A DNA stretch of 64,000 nt from Proteiniphilum sp. X52 (GTDB taxonomy: Bacteria; Bacteroidota; Bacteroidia; Bacteroidales; Dysgonomonadaceae). Below the pieces are notes generated by a model. That model ran no database searches. It was not told where the DNA came from and saw nothing but the letters and a program-made list of their open reading frames with translations. The DNA lies in NCBI RefSeq assembly GCF_003712195.1, contig NZ_RDSD01000010.1, positions 62,001 through 126,000 on the forward strand. Reading direction: 5' to 3'. A program made the position numbers and the translations under genes. Below, piece by piece: positions 42,936 to 51,618 of the stretch (the first letter of the stretch is position 1; the number at the start of each line of letters is the position of its first letter).

Positions 42936-42978
42936 CCTCGGACAAGCTCAAGCAAGCTTGGCTTTTCTCTCGGCTTTC
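42936..42978 (+). repeat. Dispersed palindromic element in the znuA promoter
   Basis: CTCGGACAAGCTCAAGCAAG followed by CTTGGCTTTTCTCTCGGCTT is a third copy of the palindromic element, with core CAAGCAAGCTTG. It overlaps the position expected for the -33 element of the znuA promoter. A zinc-regulator site in this palindrome is possible but unproven. Confidence 0.5.
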
Positions 42979-42980
42979 AT

Positions 42981-42988
42981 TATATTTG
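42981..42988 (+). promoter_or_regulatory. -7 promoter element of znuA
   Basis: TATATTTG matches TAnnTTTG; a TTG 20 bp further upstream (42958-42960) could serve as -33. It lies 18 bp before the znuA ATG. Confidence 0.65.
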
Positions 42989-43005
42989 TAGTATAAAATT
43001 ATCAC

Positions 43006-43932
43006 ATGCAAAAATATCTGTATATCATCTTGCTATCGGCACTGACTTTGGCATGCGGTTCCGGAACCAGGAATAATAATGAAGGAAAGCGGATGCTGAC
43101 GGTGACTATTGAACCTCAACGTTACTTCCTCGATCGGATCGTAGGCGGCGCGTTTGCAATCAATACGCTCGTGCCTCCCGGATCAAGCCCTGAGACATAT
43201 GAGCCGGCCCCTTCAGTAATGGTTGATATGGCGAAGAGCGATATCTATTTTATGGTGGGTGATCTCGGTTTTGAGAATGCCTGGAGCAAACGCCTCGCGG
43301 AAAATAACCCGAATGTGGCTATCGTAAATTGTTCGGAAGGTATTGAGAGGATGGAGGGGCATGACCACAGCCATGATCAGGAACAAGACCACGCGCGCGA
43401 TCATGACCACCATCATGGAGACATCACGGCACATGTGCATGCCCATAGTGGTGTGGATCCGCATGTGTGGTCGTCACCCCGTGCCGTAAAAGTTTTGATC
43501 CGGAATATGCTGGATGCGGTCGTGAAATTAGATCCGGATAATGAAGATACATTCCGTGCCAATTTTGATGTATTGTCGGTAAAAATAGAACGGACAGACA
43601 GCCTGATCCGTGATTTGCTGAAAGACGCCCCCTCAAAGTCATTTATCATTTATCATCCCGCCTTGGGCTATTTTGCGCGCGATTATGGCCTGCATCAGAT
43701 AAGTATTGAGTTCGAGGGGAAAAGCCCTTCTCCTTCGCAGATCAGAGAAATTGTGGACGTCGCCCGAAAGGAAAAGATCAACACTATTTTTATAGAGCGT
43801 GGTTTTGACACGAAGAATGCATCCGTGATTGCTCAGGAGATCGGCGCGGAGGTGGTTGAGATCGACCTGCTCAGGTATGAGTGGGATGAAGAATTGCTGA
43901 GGATTGCCGCCATTTTAGCCCAAAATGAATAA
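43006..43932 (+). CDS. znuA: Zinc ABC transporter substrate-binding lipoprotein
   Basis: 308 residues. Lipobox LACGSG near residue 17. It is a cluster A-I metal-binding protein: TIEPQRYFLDRIVGGAF at the start, then a His/Asp-rich loop (about residues 117-148) typical of ZnuA rather than Mn-binding proteins. Metal ligands follow in SGVDPHVWSSPRAV, FIIYHPALGYFARDYGL and a late Asp/Glu (ERGFDTKNA). It captures Zn(II) in the periplasm. It overlaps znuC by 8 bp. The membrane subunit ZnuB is not coded in this cluster. Confidence 0.92.
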   Translation: MQKYLYIILLSALTLACGSGTRNNNEGKRMLTVTIEPQRYFLDRIVGGAFAINTLVPPGSSPETYEPAPSVMVDMAKSDIYFMVGDLGFENAWSKRLAENNPNVAIVNCSEGIERMEGHDHSHDQEQDHARDHDHHHGDITAHVHAHSGVDPHVWSSPRAVKVLIRNMLDAVVKLDPDNEDTFRANFDVLSVKIERTDSLIRDLLKDAPSKSFIIYHPALGYFARDYGLHQISIEFEGKSPSPSQIREIVDVARKEKINTIFIERGFDTKNASVIAQEIGAEVVEIDLLRYEWDEELLRIAAILAQNE

Positions 43933-44716
43933 ACTGATCGACATAACAAACCTTACAGTGGGTTACGACAACAAACCGAATGTGCTGAAGGATATCAATC
44001 TTAGCATATATCAAGATGATTTCCTCGGTATTATCGGACCGAATGGAGGAGGGAAGACTACCCTTTTGAGAACTATTCTCGGATTGATAAAACCTCAGTT
44101 GGGTTCCGTCACTTTCTACGATAAGGGTGAAAAAACAGCCTCCATTAATATTGGTTATCTCCCTCAGATAAACCGGATTGATAAAAAATTCCCCATCTCC
44201 GTCTCGGAGGTGATCCTGTCAGGTTTAACCCCCGGAAAAAATATTTTCAAGCGGTATTCTTCAGCAGACAGGCAAAAGGTGAAAGAGGTGGCCCAGAGGC
44301 TTGGAATAGAAGAATTGCTGCCGCGCGCGATCGGAGATCTTTCGGGGGGCCAGTTGCAACGTGTGTTGCTGGGAAGGGCCATTGTCGACAATCCGAAACT
44401 GATCATTCTGGATGAGCCGAGCACCTATGTGGATAAACTGTTTGAGACCAATTTTTATAAATTGCTGGGCGATATCAATAAAGAGATTGCCATTGTGTTG
44501 GTTTCACATGATGTGGGGACGATTATCTCCCTTGTGAAGAATATCGCCTGTGTGAATCAGGGATTGCATTATCATCCGGGTACCGATATATCGCAGGAAT
44601 GGCTGCTGAATGCATATGAGTCGTGTCCCATCGAGATCCTCGGTCATGGGTCCCTGCCCCACCGTGTGCTGCTGGAGCATGACCATCAGGACGGCGGGTC
44701 ACATCTACATCCATAG
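43925..44716 (+). CDS. znuC: Zinc ABC transporter ATPase
   Basis: 263 residues. Walker A GPNGGGKTTLLRT, signature LSGGQLQRVLLGRA, Walker B LIILDEPSTYVD, and switch His in VLVSHDVGTI. A C-terminal extension with His/Cys (GLHYHPGTD, SCPIEILGHG, final LEHDHQDGGSHLHP) is typical of Bacteroidetes ZnuC and may bind zinc as a brake. It overlaps znuA. The gene is followed not by znuB but by the convergent asd gene. Confidence 0.92.
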   Translation: MNKLIDITNLTVGYDNKPNVLKDINLSIYQDDFLGIIGPNGGGKTTLLRTILGLIKPQLGSVTFYDKGEKTASINIGYLPQINRIDKKFPISVSEVILSGLTPGKNIFKRYSSADRQKVKEVAQRLGIEELLPRAIGDLSGGQLQRVLLGRAIVDNPKLIILDEPSTYVDKLFETNFYKLLGDINKEIAIVLVSHDVGTIISLVKNIACVNQGLHYHPGTDISQEWLLNAYESCPIEILGHGSLPHRVLLEHDHQDGGSHLHP

Positions 44717-44768
44717 GGATGGGAGATGCGAAGGGGGTTAACCATGCTGTGAAGCAGGCTGCCGGGTA

Positions 44769-45770
44769 TCATCTCTGGCCGATGAGGTATTCCGCTATCT
44801 GGACAGCATTCAGGGCCGCTCCTTTACGGATCTGATCCGATACGGTCCAGAAAGTCAATCCATTCTCATTGGCAAGATCCTTGCGGATACGTCCCACATA
44901 CACAGGGTCTTTTCCGGAGAGTCCCAGCGGCATAGGGTATTCCCTGGCAGACGGGTTGTCGATTACCGCTATCCCTTTGGCTTTGTTGAATGCTTCCCGC
45001 GCTTCTTCCACAGAGACGGGGCGTTCGGTTTCGATCCAGATAGCCTCTGAATGTGCGCGCATTACCGGCACCCGCACGCAAGTTGCACTTACTTCTATGT
45101 TGGAGTGCATGATCTTGCGTGTTTCATTGTACATCTTCATCTCCTCTTTTGTGTATCCATTATCGGTAAAGACATCTACCTGCGGAATCAGATTGTACGC
45201 AAGTTGATAGGCGAACTTGGAAACAGTGGGTTTTTCACCGTTCACCAATTGCTTGTGCTGCTCTTCCAGTTCCCGCATGGCTGCCGCGCCGGCTCCCGAA
45301 GCGGCCTGGTAAGTGGCCACATGCACGCTTTTGATATGAGCGATCTCTTCAATTGCCTGTAGTGCCACTACCAATTGGGCGGTAGTACAGTTGGGATTGG
45401 CGATGATACCGCGAGGCCTGCTCAGCGCATCCTCCGCATTCACTTCCGGAACGACCAAAGGCACATCATCCTGCATGCGGAATGCGCTGGAGTTGTCGAT
45501 CATGATGGCTCCGTGTTTGGTGATGGTCTCGGCAAATTCCAGTGAAGTACCTCCCCCTGCAGAGACGAATGCGATATCGACATCCTTGAAATCGTCGTTG
45601 TGTCGCAATTCTTTTACTTCGACCTGTTTGCCTCTGAAGTTATAGGATGTTCCGGCACTTCTCGACGAACCGAATAACAGGAGTTCGTCCAACGGGAAAT
45701 TTCTTTCATCCAGTACGCGGAGTAATTCCTGGCCTACAGCTCCACTGGTACCTACAATAGCAATCTTCAT
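44769..45770 (-). CDS. asd: Aspartate-semialdehyde dehydrogenase
   Basis: 333 residues from [17 protein letters not shown] (ATG at 45770), with the NADP-binding loop at the start. The catalytic Cys is in [13 protein letters not shown], the substrate Arg/His region in [12 protein letters not shown], and the end has [17 protein letters not shown]. It reduces aspartyl phosphate to aspartate semialdehyde for lysine/diaminopimelate, threonine and methionine synthesis. It is monocistronic and convergent with znuAC. Confidence 0.95.
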   Translation of the reverse strand: MKIAIVGTSGAVGQELLRVLDERNFPLDELLLFGSSRSAGTSYNFRGKQVEVKELRHNDDFKDVDIAFVSAGGGTSLEFAETITKHGAIMIDNSSAFRMQDDVPLVVPEVNAEDALSRPRGIIANPNCTTAQLVVALQAIEEIAHIKSVHVATYQAASGAGAAAMRELEEQHKQLVNGEKPTVSKFAYQLAYNLIPQVDVFTDNGYTKEEMKMYNETRKIMHSNIEVSATCVRVPVMRAHSEAIWIETERPVSVEEAREAFNKAKGIAVIDNPSAREYPMPLGLSGKDPVYVGRIRKDLANENGLTFWTVSDQIRKGAALNAVQIAEYLIGQR

Positions 45771-45895
45771 ATGGTTGTAAATTTTTAAAGAGTAAAGCAC
45801 AAAACCTAAAACACACTTTTATAATATCTGAACCACAAAGATATAAAAAAGCATGTAAATGCAGCAAAATGAAGATATTTAACGATAGTGAAAAT

Positions 45896-46336
45896 TCACT
45901 TGACAGCGACTTTCCGGGTGATTTTACCGATTTTTATGATATAATAGCCTCTTGACAGGGACAGAATATATTGGTTGGTGCCTGCTTTTACCAGGCGGTG
46001 ATATACTTTTACTCCCATGATATTGTATATTTCGAGCACTCCATCTTCTGGAAGATTCTCAATGAGAAGTTGGTTCCCTGTCAGTTTGATTGTAGTTTTA
46101 TCTTGCGGGTCTTCCCTATTTTGAGACCCCTGTCGGTTTTGTATTCGCGTAGTATCCTGGAGTTTTCCGGTATTTTGAAACCCTTCCCTGTTTTGCGTTT
46201 TCACCGTATCCGGGGAGACAAGTCTGTTTTGCAGTCCCTCCATGCCAGGCCCGCCTGAATTCCCCTGTGCGGACAAGGGTAAACCGGTTCCCGAGATCAG
46301 GTATATCATCAAAAGGAAGGAATAACATCTTTTCAT
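45896..46336 (-). CDS. Small T9SS-sorted protein with Gln/Asn repeat region
   Basis: 146 residues from MKRCYSFLLMIYLISGTGL (ATG at 46336), with a signal peptide cut after LSAQ. The mature part has only about 50 residues of degenerate repeats (QNR-x-GxQNR, TQNREGFQN, IQNRQGSQN). Then comes a complete type IX secretion C-terminal domain (KLTGNQLLIENLPEDGVLEI, YNIMGVKVY, GYYIIKIGKITRKVAVK). It is therefore essentially a sorting signal plus a short repeat stretch, with no catalytic domain. Likely a surface-anchored or shed small protein; function unknown. Confidence 0.7.
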   Translation of the reverse strand: MKRCYSFLLMIYLISGTGLPLSAQGNSGGPGMEGLQNRLVSPDTVKTQNREGFQNTGKLQDTTRIQNRQGSQNREDPQDKTTIKLTGNQLLIENLPEDGVLEIYNIMGVKVYHRLVKAGTNQYILSLSRGYYIIKIGKITRKVAVK

Positions 46337-46461
46337 TAGGATCCCATTTGTCCTGCAAAAATATAAAAAAATGTAAAACCTCACATGTTTTGATCTGTTT
46401 ATCTTTATAACACGCGAGTTTTTAGCAAGGGCAGGAGGTAAACTCGCTCACCTCCTGTGGC

Positions 46462-47343
46462 TTAACGAAAATATTCAATATGAGCGTCGGCCAATTTAGG
46501 CATGGCACCGTGTTGTTGGCATACATACGCCGAGACTTCGACGGCGAACCGGTGAGCTTCGGCTATCGGCCTGCCATGAATAAATGCCGCCACAAACGCT
46601 GCGGTGAAGGAGTCGCCCGCACCTACCGTGTCGGCCACCTGCACTTTAGGTGTGGGTTGATAGGATGTTTCTTCGTTATTGAAGACGAAACTACCTTCAG
46701 TACCTTTGGTGAGGATGACAATATCGAGAGCAAACCGCCTTAGCAACTGCATGCATAGCTCCTGCTCATTCATCTCTTTCCAACCGTACAGGTCGGCTAC
46801 CACTTTTATCTCATCGTCGTTTATCTTCAACACATTCGATATCTTTAAGGATTCCTCGATGATGTTTTTGGTGTAGAAATGCTGACGCAGATTGATGTCG
46901 AAGATTTTTATGCAACCGTCAGGAACGGTTTTCAGGAATTTTCTTATGGTCTCCCGCGATGTTTTGTTGCGTTGAGCCAGGGAACCGAAGCAAACCGCGG
47001 CAGTGCTCTTTGCCAGATTCTCGGCGCGTCGGGTAAAGGGGATATTGTCCCATGCCACGTTCTCGCAGATCTCATACTGAGGGATACCTGCGCCACTCAG
47101 GGTAACCTGTACTGTTCCCGTGGGATAATCGGTAGTTTCAATCAGATGGTTCAGATTCTTCTCTTCCAGGGAATTGAGTATTTCCTTTCCTAAGAGATCA
47201 TTTCCCACAGCGCTGAGAGCGTAACCATTAAATCCGAACTGCGAAACATGATACGCGAAATTAGCGGGTGCTCCGCCCAATATCTTCCGTCCCGGAAATA
47301 CATCCCACAATATTTCTCCGAGGCCTACGATTGTTTTGTTCAT
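46462..47343 (-). CDS. PfkB-family sugar kinase (fructokinase-like)
   Basis: 293 residues from MNKTIVGLGEILWDVFPG (ATG at 47343); an open extension upstream is not protein-like for this family. Sugar-binding start KILGGAPANFAYHVSQFGF, and ATP/anion hole VADTVGAGDSFTAAFVAAF with catalytic Asp. YDxxF-type and INDDEIKVV segments are also normal. It phosphorylates fructose or a similar hexose in the cytoplasm. A truncated sugar-binding lipoprotein gene lies directly upstream on the same strand, suggesting the gene once belonged to a sugar-uptake operon. Confidence 0.88.
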   Translation of the reverse strand: MNKTIVGLGEILWDVFPGRKILGGAPANFAYHVSQFGFNGYALSAVGNDLLGKEILNSLEEKNLNHLIETTDYPTGTVQVTLSGAGIPQYEICENVAWDNIPFTRRAENLAKSTAAVCFGSLAQRNKTSRETIRKFLKTVPDGCIKIFDINLRQHFYTKNIIEESLKISNVLKINDDEIKVVADLYGWKEMNEQELCMQLLRRFALDIVILTKGTEGSFVFNNEETSYQPTPKVQVADTVGAGDSFTAAFVAAFIHGRPIAEAHRFAVEVSAYVCQQHGAMPKLADAHIEYFR

Positions 47344-47413
47344 ACTGTCACAATTATAATTAAAAATTAAAAGTTGAGTCTGCTCCGAAAAGTCTTTTTT
47401 ACCCAAATTTCCC

Positions 47414-47587
47414 TCAAAAAGAAGATTGATTTTCAATGAGTTGGAAACCCATCATTGCTTGCCTCCATACATCGTCCATCATGCATTGAGAGAAACCTGT
47501 GCTATACCTTTTTCCGGTGTTATCCTGGCAAGAAGGTAAAAGTAGCAGGACAAACAGAACTGAAATTATGCTATTAAATTTATGCAT
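47414..47587 (-). pseudogene. Sugar ABC transporter binding lipoprotein, N-terminal stub
   Basis: 57 codons from ATG 47587. The lipoprotein signal peptide ends LLPSC, then RYSTGFSQCMMDDVWRQAMM, the start of a ribose-type periplasmic binding protein. After about 48 residues the match ends (GFQLIENQSSF, stop). The remaining about 250 residues expected for the family are absent. It is immediately upstream of the fructokinase-like gene. A minus-strand TAAATTTG at 47662-47655 may be its promoter and may now drive the kinase. Confidence 0.7.
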
Positions 47588-47675
47588 ATAATTGGCAGAT
47601 TAAAACAAAATGACATATATGCTGGTTTCACACTGCTCCTGGTATGTTGGGATACAAATTTATAAAAATAAATTG

Positions 47676-48590
47676 TTATAAGTCAAAAACTTTTCCTTCT
47701 GTGGCGAGCTCAGTGTTGGGGAACACGGCGACAGCCTCTTTCAAAAGGGTTCCCAGCTCATTATAGCGGGAAGAGTAATGGCCGATCACCAATTGCCTTG
47801 CATGGGCTGCTCTCGCTATTTCCGCGGCCTGGCGTGCCGTTGAGTGGTAAGTTTCGCTGGCACGTGCCAGTTCGCTTTCGGCAAAGGTAGCTTCGTGATA
47901 TAGCAGATCCACATTTTTAATATAGGGGACAATTTGGGGTGCGTAGGCGGTATCGGAACAGTAAGCGTACCTGCGCGGGGGATTACCCGGCGATGTAAGT
48001 ATGTTGTTCCGGATGATAGTACCGTCAGGCGTGATAAAATCGGCACCCTCTTTAATTTCCGGGATTTGTTTCAGGGGGATTTGGTAATGGTCCATCATCT
48101 CGCGGATAATATGCCGGGATGATTCTTTCTCCTCGAAAAGAAACCCGTTTGTGGCAATGCGATGTTTTAGCGGGAAAGAAAATATCCTGATCGACTTGTT
48201 TTCGAACAGTAGTTCCTGCCGTTCAGGATTGAGTGGAAACAGTTTTATCTTGAATGACATGTGTTTTCCCATATAGAGCAAAAACGGCTTTATCATTAAG
48301 TTGATCTCTTTATGTGCGTAGATATGCAGGTCACCTGTCCTGCCCAGCATGCTGAGTGTGGAAAGTAGTCCGGGTAATCCGAAAATATGGTCGCCATGCA
48401 GGTGGGAAATGAACAGGCTGTGAAGTTTACTGATCCGAGCCTTGAATTTTCTCATCTGGAGCTGTGTTCCCTCTCCACAATCGATCATAAATAATTTTTC
48501 ATTCAGCACCACTAATTGCGAGGGCGGATTGTGCATCGTGGTGGGTATGGCAGAGCCGCAACCTAATATAGTTACCTGGAATTTGTTCAT
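47676..48590 (-). CDS. rnz: Ribonuclease Z
   Basis: 304 residues, metallo-beta-lactamase fold. Zinc motif SHLHGDHIFGLPGLLST with the long RNase Z-type continuation, earlier FMIDCGEGTQLQM, then AYCSDTA and LYHEATFAE, then HSTARQAAEIA and LVIGHYSSRY. It removes 3' trailers from tRNA precursors, needed here because both tRNAs in the window lack encoded CCA. It lies one base downstream of queE, so it is the last gene of the queD-queE-rnz operon. Confidence 0.93.
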   Translation of the reverse strand: MNKFQVTILGCGSAIPTTMHNPPSQLVVLNEKLFMIDCGEGTQLQMRKFKARISKLHSLFISHLHGDHIFGLPGLLSTLSMLGRTGDLHIYAHKEINLMIKPFLLYMGKHMSFKIKLFPLNPERQELLFENKSIRIFSFPLKHRIATNGFLFEEKESSRHIIREMMDHYQIPLKQIPEIKEGADFITPDGTIIRNNILTSPGNPPRRYAYCSDTAYAPQIVPYIKNVDLLYHEATFAESELARASETYHSTARQAAEIARAAHARQLVIGHYSSRYNELGTLLKEAVAVFPNTELATEGKVFDL

Positions 48591-48591
48591 G

Positions 48592-49173
48592 TTAACGGAT
48601 GCCGATGAGTTTATGTATCTGAAGGCTGAGTGCCCACATTGGATTTTCCTTCACAAGCGAAACGCAATAATCTATATTTTCCCGGATGATGCAGTGATTG
48701 TCGAAAATGGGACTTAAAAAGTGATACCTTGCTTTGGGGAGGATAGAGATATCCGGCAGAGGATCCCCTTTCTGGATGGGAAAACGCAATTCGTCCACTT
48801 CCGGGATCAATTCCCTGACCTTCTCGAATTGTTGCTTCGGGCTGCAGGTGATGTAGTCGATCCCTTCAGGCACTCTTCTGGTGCCATTGGTTTCTATGGC
48901 CTGGAGGTATCCTTTTTCCTTAAAGAGAGCTACAACAGCATCATTGAGTTGAAGCGTAGGTTCACCACCGGTCCAGATAATCCATTTGCAACCATACTGT
49001 TCAATTTCTCTGAGGAGCTCATCTGTTGTCAATTTCACGCCCCGTTCAAAATCGGTATCGCAGAAGCTGCAGCTCAGGTTACACTTGGCCAACCGGATAA
49101 AGATGGAGGGTTGCCCCGATCGTCCGCCTTCACCTTGGAGTGAGTAAAATATTTCATTCACATTCAGGTTCAT
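48592..49173 (-). CDS. queE: 7-carboxy-7-deazaguanine synthase
   Basis: 193 residues, radical-SAM enzyme. Its cluster motif is in LAKCNLSCSFCDTDFERG (C-x3-C-x2-C), preceded by EIFYSLQGEGGRSGQPSIF, and WTGGEPTLQLND supplies the SAM-binding GGEP. It converts 6-carboxytetrahydropterin to CDG, the third step of queuosine/preQ0 synthesis. It overlaps queD by 20 bp and abuts rnz. Confidence 0.94.
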   Translation of the reverse strand: MNLNVNEIFYSLQGEGGRSGQPSIFIRLAKCNLSCSFCDTDFERGVKLTTDELLREIEQYGCKWIIWTGGEPTLQLNDAVVALFKEKGYLQAIETNGTRRVPEGIDYITCSPKQQFEKVRELIPEVDELRFPIQKGDPLPDISILPKARYHFLSPIFDNHCIIRENIDYCVSLVKENPMWALSLQIHKLIGIR

Positions 49174-49519
49174 AGATCGCGGATGTTTTGGGAGTCTCGC
49201 TTACTTCTACGGCGTAAAGCTCCGGAATTTGGGGCTTGAACTCGTCGTACAACATTTTTGCCAGGTTCTCGGCAGATGAATTGAGCGGTGAGAGGATATC
49301 ATTGAGATTCCGGTGGTCTAACCGGCTATCGATATACTTCTTTACTATTTTCAATTCGGTATAATCGCGGACAAAACCTTGTTTGTTCAACTCTTTTGAC
49401 CGGAGATGAACGGTCACCACATAATTGTGCCCGTGCAGCCGGCTGCAAGGATGATCGTCGGGCATCCCGAAAAGGGAATGCGCCGCCGAAAAAGAAAATT
49501 CTTTACTTATCTTGTACAT
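49154..49519 (-). CDS. queD: 6-carboxytetrahydropterin synthase
   Basis: 121 residues, T-fold enzyme. Zinc ligands are FSAAHSLFG and LHGHNYVVTVHL, the catalytic Cys is in DDHPCSRLHG, and the substrate-anchoring Glu is near YAVEVSETPKT. It makes 6-carboxy-tetrahydropterin from dihydroneopterin triphosphate for queuosine synthesis. First gene of queD-queE-rnz; a 7-bp tandem repeat lies just upstream. Confidence 0.94.
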   Translation of the reverse strand: MYKISKEFSFSAAHSLFGMPDDHPCSRLHGHNYVVTVHLRSKELNKQGFVRDYTELKIVKKYIDSRLDHRNLNDILSPLNSSAENLAKMLYDEFKPQIPELYAVEVSETPKTSAIYEPECE

Positions 49520-49545
49520 CGTTTTGATTTATTGATTGGTTGATT

Positions 49546-49613
49546 AGAACTGAGAACTTAGAACTGAGAACTTGGAACTGAGAACTTAGAACTGAGAACT
49601 TGGAACTTAGAAC
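49546..49613. repeat. 7-bp tandem repeat, about 9.7 units (AGAACTG/AGAACTT)
   Basis: Nine consecutive heptamers alternating AGAACTG, AGAACTT and GGAACTT/G variants plus a partial unit. It sits between the end of the EEP hydrolase gene and the start of queD (both minus strand), where a queD promoter would lie. Confidence 0.9.
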
Positions 49614-49625
49614 ATCATTCTTTTC

Positions 49626-50750
49626 TTACTCCAATTTCAGATAGGTTCTAAGCGGATAATGGTCTGAATATTTTATTTTATCCCTTCTTGCCCGATAGGC
49701 CTTTATATTGTCGCTGTGCATAATATGATCGATACGGAAAAGGAAAAGATCTTCGTGATAGGTGATACCCGGCCCGAAAGCGGTAGAGACGTATGCGTCC
49801 CTTAATCCTTTCTTCATCCTGTGATAGGCGTATGATATAGGTGTATCATTAAAATCACCGCAGATAATAGTTCCGCGCGTATCTTGCCTGTCGATATACT
49901 GTTTCATTTTTTCAACCTGCCGCGCCCGTATCCGGTAGGCAGTTCCCAACCGGGTGCGGATATTGCTGGTTACCTGCTCAAGCCGTACCGAATCGGCATT
50001 CTGAAGAAAATCGTTATACAGCTTCTTGTCTTCCGGCTTGATATTATTCGATTCCAGATGAATATTGGCTACAGTGTATCTTTCTCCATCAATATTGATA
50101 GTGTAAACTGCTGCTCCGTTGTAGGATGACTCAAACACCACCTCATGCGTGTCCTCAATCGGATATTTTGAGAAGCATGCCAGCCCGAAGATATGATATT
50201 TTCCGGAAGATTCCAAACCGGTAATCGAACGATAGGGGTATCGCTCGAGAATTTTGTTCACATCACTTTGCGAAAAAAAAGACTGTCCTGTTTTGCTGAC
50301 TAAATATTCCTGCAGGCAGACAATATCCGCATCCGTTTCGACGATATAGTCGAGTATCGGATGTTGGGACGCATCTTTATCTCTTTCATGGGGAAATCCC
50401 TGTACATTATAGGTGAGTAGTTTGATGCTCCCTTCCGGTTCCTTTTTAGTGACGAAGTGCAGCGGGAAAAATGTGGTGATAGGTTTGTAACAGAGAAGTA
50501 ATGCCGACAGGGAGATTAGGGCGAGTTTCCATTTTGAAAACAATATCCAGAAAAACAGATAACCCATATTGACAATCAAGATCACTCCAAATCCTAATCC
50601 TATATATGAGAACAGGTTGGTTTTCAAGGGAGATACCCGCCAGGATAGGAATGAGCAGAAAAGCAGAATGATCGCCACTACGTTGGTGGCGAAGATGAGC
50701 CATTTGATCATATCTGCAAATCTCAGTTTTTTATTTCTTGCTCGCATCAA
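49626..50750 (-). CDS. Membrane-anchored endonuclease/exonuclease/phosphatase-family protein
   Basis: 374 residues. Three hydrophobic helices come first (about residues 15-90), then a periplasm-facing EEP domain: LLTYNVQGFPHE, DADIVCLQEYLV (metal Glu), ANIHLESNN, IICGDFNDTPISYAYH (catalytic Asp/Asn) and KIKYSDHYPLRTYL (final His). All catalytic positions of the Mg-dependent phosphodiesterase fold are present. The substrate is unknown; membrane-anchored members may act on phospholipids or extracellular nucleic acids. It overlaps the rhomboid gene upstream by about 20 bp, so three genes form one unit. Confidence 0.88.
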   Translation of the reverse strand: MMRARNKKLRFADMIKWLIFATNVVAIILLFCSFLSWRVSPLKTNLFSYIGLGFGVILIVNMGYLFFWILFSKWKLALISLSALLLCYKPITTFFPLHFVTKKEPEGSIKLLTYNVQGFPHERDKDASQHPILDYIVETDADIVCLQEYLVSKTGQSFFSQSDVNKILERYPYRSITGLESSGKYHIFGLACFSKYPIEDTHEVVFESSYNGAAVYTINIDGERYTVANIHLESNNIKPEDKKLYNDFLQNADSVRLEQVTSNIRTRLGTAYRIRARQVEKMKQYIDRQDTRGTIICGDFNDTPISYAYHRMKKGLRDAYVSTAFGPGITYHEDLFLFRIDHIMHSDNIKAYRARRDKIKYSDHYPLRTYLKLE

Positions 50751-51618
50751 AAAGTTTCCTTTTTTCTTCTGATGATAAACTGCTGTATCCCGATTGTTTC
50801 AACTTATCCAGGATAGCATCGATTTCTTCCTGTTCTGTATGTTTACGTTTGTTGTACTCCCAATCGGTTTCCTGCCGCGCATGCTTCACTTTCATTTTTG
50901 AAGGGTGTCTGCGTGGCTTCAACAGGCCGACAAACCAATCGATAACTTTACTCATCCAGCGGGTAATGTCGTTTCCGTTCTTATACTGAATGGCGAAAAA
51001 ATAGCCCAACAATGCGCCGCCTATATGTGCCACGTGTCCACCGGGATTCATGGGATTTCCCAGTGAGAGGAAGTCGAGTAGGAAAGCGAAAATGGCAATA
51101 TAGACAATTTTCACAGTCCCTACAAACAGAAGGTTCAACTGCACATCGGGACGATAGAAAGCGGCACCCATGACGATGGCCATCACCGCTGCCGATGCAC
51201 CGATCATCCACCCCCTCTCCATTCCCGTATAATAGGGGATGGTGTTGAAAGCAATCACATAGAGTATTGCGCCGGCCAATCCACCTAAAACGTATAGACT
51301 GCCGAGTGTCCGCCCCGTGAAATACTGCATGAAGATCTGTCCGAACCAATAGAGCCAGAGCATATTGAAAAGAAGATGGAGAAAGCCTTCATGCACGAAC
51401 ATATAGGTGACAGGCGTCCATATTCTATCCAGCAATAATGGTATATGAGACGGCACTCCAAGGAAAGTTATCAGGTCGAGAGCATAAATATTGAACAGGG
51501 TGAAAATGACAGTGACAATCTTCAGTATGATAAAAACGAATACGTTGATAAAGATAAGCCTCGTCATTACGCTGCCCGTCTTATACCTCTGTTTTAACCT
51601 TTCAATAAAATCCGCCAT
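50731..51618 (-). CDS. Rhomboid-family intramembrane serine protease
   Basis: 295 residues. Six membrane segments: the family TM1-L1 hallmark VTYMFVHEGFLHLLFNML, catalytic Ser in RGWMIGASAAVMAI (G-x-S-A), and catalytic His in GGHVAHIGGALLGYFF. A basic cytosolic tail of about 80 residues has a conserved-looking YSSLSSEEKRKLFDASKK end. It cleaves membrane-embedded substrates, identity unknown. It overlaps the second rhomboid gene by 17 bp, so the two are coupled. Confidence 0.9.
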   Translation of the reverse strand: MADFIERLKQRYKTGSVMTRLIFINVFVFIILKIVTVIFTLFNIYALDLITFLGVPSHIPLLLDRIWTPVTYMFVHEGFLHLLFNMLWLYWFGQIFMQYFTGRTLGSLYVLGGLAGAILYVIAFNTIPYYTGMERGWMIGASAAVMAIVMGAAFYRPDVQLNLLFVGTVKIVYIAIFAFLLDFLSLGNPMNPGGHVAHIGGALLGYFFAIQYKNGNDITRWMSKVIDWFVGLLKPRRHPSKMKVKHARQETDWEYNKRKHTEQEEIDAILDKLKQSGYSSLSSEEKRKLFDASKK

